Shown here: piece by piece, positions 61,723-64,000 of the stretch
How the letters are laid out: each line of letters opens with the position of its first letter
Position numbering within the stretch: the stretch's first letter is position 1
Assembly (NCBI RefSeq): GCF_964199755.1
Contig: NC_133896.1
Span: 89,822,215-89,886,214 of the forward strand
Source: Larus michahellis
Lineage: Eukaryota > Chordata > Aves > Charadriiformes > Laridae
Length of the DNA stretch: 64,000 bases
Reading direction: 5' to 3'
Notes under the pieces: model-generated
Seen by the model: the letters and a program-made list of their open reading frames with translations, nothing else
What the model was told of the DNA's origin: nothing
Databases searched by the model: none
Position numbers and translations under genes: made by a program

Positions 61723-64000
61723 TTACACTGGGAAACAAACAAGAATTTTAAGTGCCTGCAATACTGAAAGAAATTAAAAACTCATTTCGTGTTGTGATTC
61801 TAATGGAACAAATCTATGGTAGGCAAGCAATTTAACAGGACTAGAGGTCATGTTCCATTAACTTTGGTATAAGTTTCTTGTACTATCCATTTAGCAGATG
61901 AGTAGGACTAAATACCCAACTGATAGCCAATTAACATTTGATGCTAGCATATGGCTTTGCTGGTGGGCAGGTAGCAAACTTGGTATTAATACAGAATCTC
62001 TATGTATACAAAGATATTAAAGAAAATTTATGGCTGTCACAGGAATTCTGCACACACACCCAGGACAAAATTCATTCCCCAGTAAAATTAAGGCAGCAAG
62101 CATGTGAGAAATAGATCTGCCCTTCAGGAGTGCCAAGAAACACACGCAAGAACATATGCTATGGGAATCAAAGATGTATTTTCAAACACACAAAAAAGGG
62201 GAAAGTTATGAATTTGGGGGAAAGCTACATTTTTTTCTGATCTCTTACTTTGACTAGCCAAAACAAGACAAGTGTTTTGCCCAAAGACCAGGGACCCCCC
62301 TGTTCTTGGCACCTGAGAAGCTTCTGCTAAAATATCACTATAAACTGGAGACAAACTACAATTAGAATCGTTTGGAAAAATTTTACCTAAACAGTTTTCT
62401 GTATTAAAATTATTAAAATACCACTTGGATGGAACGGGATATATTTGGAAATTCATGTAGTGATTCTGACATTACCAAGGAAACAAAATGAAGCAAAATG
62501 TCAGTTTAAAATATTTTGGGGTGAATAAAAATTTCATTTGTAAGCAAAATTTCACATTTTTTTCTAAAATAAGTGGGTTTTTTCCCTCCCGTAATGTCTA
62601 ACTTGCAAGAAATTAAAATTATTTTCCTCCATAAGCAACCTCTAGCCCCTTCATCCTATTTGGATTTGAAATCAACAGAAATGTTTACACATCAAAATTC
62701 TGTCAGAAACACACTGGCTCCAATTCTGTCATGGGCTTCAGGGCTTTCTCTTTCAGGCCACATCCAACTTTTGCCTTCTGCCAATTTGGAATGGGGCTCC
62801 AAGCCACCATCCATTCTTTCAGCCTCTATCTTAACATCAGATGAAAGATTTTTTCCTTCTTTTTCCTTCTTCTCTGCTACATCGTTGATCTTTCCTGCCT
62901 CATTTTCCCCTCTCCTTTCCTTTTTATAATCTCCCCCTGTATGCAGAAAATCCTGGAGACACATTATCTTGCACTTAATTTAGCAGTTTTAGCAAAGGGT
63001 ATCTTTTTCTCATGGAGACAAAACTTGTAGAAATACAATGCTTTATACTTCTGTATGCTTGTGTCTCAACATCCCTCCGAAAATGCCCAACAGATTCAGC
63101 AGTCATTTACTACATTCAGCAGAGGAGTAAATGCCTCAAAGATAATAATGTTTCCTTAAGTTTCCTGAAAGCATCTAAAAAGACTAATGCCCAGTCTGAA
63201 GGAGAGGCTCCAAAGGAATGAGACACTTTTCCTATGAGACACCTAAGAACCCATGGAAGGTTTATAAGACAAAATGCAAGAAGTCAGGCAGCAGTGGTTC
63301 TGCTCCCAGAACAACTCATCACACAAAAAATTCTGCCCTAAATCTCCTAAATCAATGTAATTTATTATTCTTTGAGATTATTTTACTATCAAAAAGCCTG
63401 GGATATCATATTTAGTTTATATATAGCCAGATGGTATTATCATCTTAGTAACTTCTTAACTAGATACATGTAGTTTTTGCCAGTTGTGGCAAGCCTGTGG
63501 CAAGTTTCTTAGCCTTTGTTTGCTTTGTATAAGAATCTGATAGTAGTTCTGGTAATATAATGTGTATAAGAGTATATATATTGTTTAGCTAGTAACAGCT
63601 TTGTTTATTCCTTTCATTACTGTAGATTACTAATTAAGAAAATCAACTGAACATCTAATTTTTTGCATGTTTATGCACCAATTACAAAATTATTACAGCA
63701 ATTCTTAACTTCTAAACTACGGTAGGTCCTTTTTATGGTGAACATAATTTTTACAAAATAACTTGAAATGCTGGGGAACCATTACTTGAACTACAAATGC
63801 GTAATGCAAAGCATTGAACAATGTGTCTTTGTTTGCTATTTCTCTGGATCCGAGTTTGCTCAAAGTAGAATTCTGTGTGCTTAAAGGTTCATCCCGTTCT
63901 ATCAGCAAGTCTTCTCCTCTGTAAATTAGATCAACACCGCAAATAATTCAAAAGCAAATGCATGATGTTTATACTCCAGGCTCCTCTTGTACTAAGAGGT
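61723..64000 (-). other. MPPED1 upstream intron, right part
   Basis: AT-rich DNA to the window end with no exon, RNA gene or repeat recognised. A CT-rich stretch (about 62840-62940) accounts for the charged minus-strand frame at 62692-62964. The intron is assumed to continue past 64000 to the upstream MPPED1 exons. Confidence 0.55.

Noticed and set aside
62692..62964. Charged minus-strand frame (Glu/Lys-rich)
   Set aside because: Produced by a CT-rich tract on the plus strand; not the missing MPPED1 exon.

Overview
This window is vertebrate nuclear DNA, most probably from a bird. The main evidence is a set of CR1 LINE copies of different ages. One of them, at 21721-22345 on the minus strand, ends in the avian CR1 octamer-type tail (ATTCTATGATTCTAT read on its own strand). 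Two MIR-type SINEs in tandem and a third MIR-like copy are also present. Coding sequence is sparse and split by introns with GT/AG borders. More than 95% of the window is intron, intergenic DNA or repeats, so most long open frames are chance.

Two protein-coding genes are recognisable and lie tail to tail. The left one, on the plus strand, looks like the 3' end of EFCAB6, an EF-hand protein. A first EF-hand exon starts at 1917, a short probable penultimate exon ends at 2707, and the terminal exon is 9298-9420, with a poly(A) signal at 9488. The right one, on the minus strand, is the 3' part of MPPED1, a metallophosphoesterase. Four clean exons (56236-56461, 38112-38227, 33390-33503, 29673-29791) encode about the last 190 residues, including the GNHE, THGPP and GHIHEG metal-site motifs. 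Its upstream exons, with the first metal-binding motifs, lie beyond 64000. To my knowledge EFCAB6 and MPPED1 are also convergent neighbours in human (22q13), which supports both calls.

Between the two genes (about 9.5-27 kb) I see no confident gene. The stretch holds simple repeats, AT-rich blocks with homeodomain and octamer sites that could be enhancers, and a very old near-full-length CR1/L3-type LINE on the minus strand (about 16.6-18.9 kb). It also holds two younger CR1 pieces, a GC-rich block (22.35-24.95 kb), an old LINE 3' end (about 25.2-25.55 kb), and one orphan minus-strand exon candidate (20425-20592). That candidate has an acceptor, one clean transmembrane helix, a stop and an immediate AATAAA.

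From 27 to 29.67 kb lies the probable long 3'UTR of MPPED1. From 29.8 kb to the window end are MPPED1 introns. These contain MIR SINEs, old CR1 fragments, a large CR1 with an internal deletion (about 59.95-61.72 kb) and a strong RFX X-box at 42023.

No rRNA, tRNA, CRISPR array or prokaryotic feature was seen. Exon borders come from splice-site and reading-frame logic. Names come from family recognition, not from a database search.
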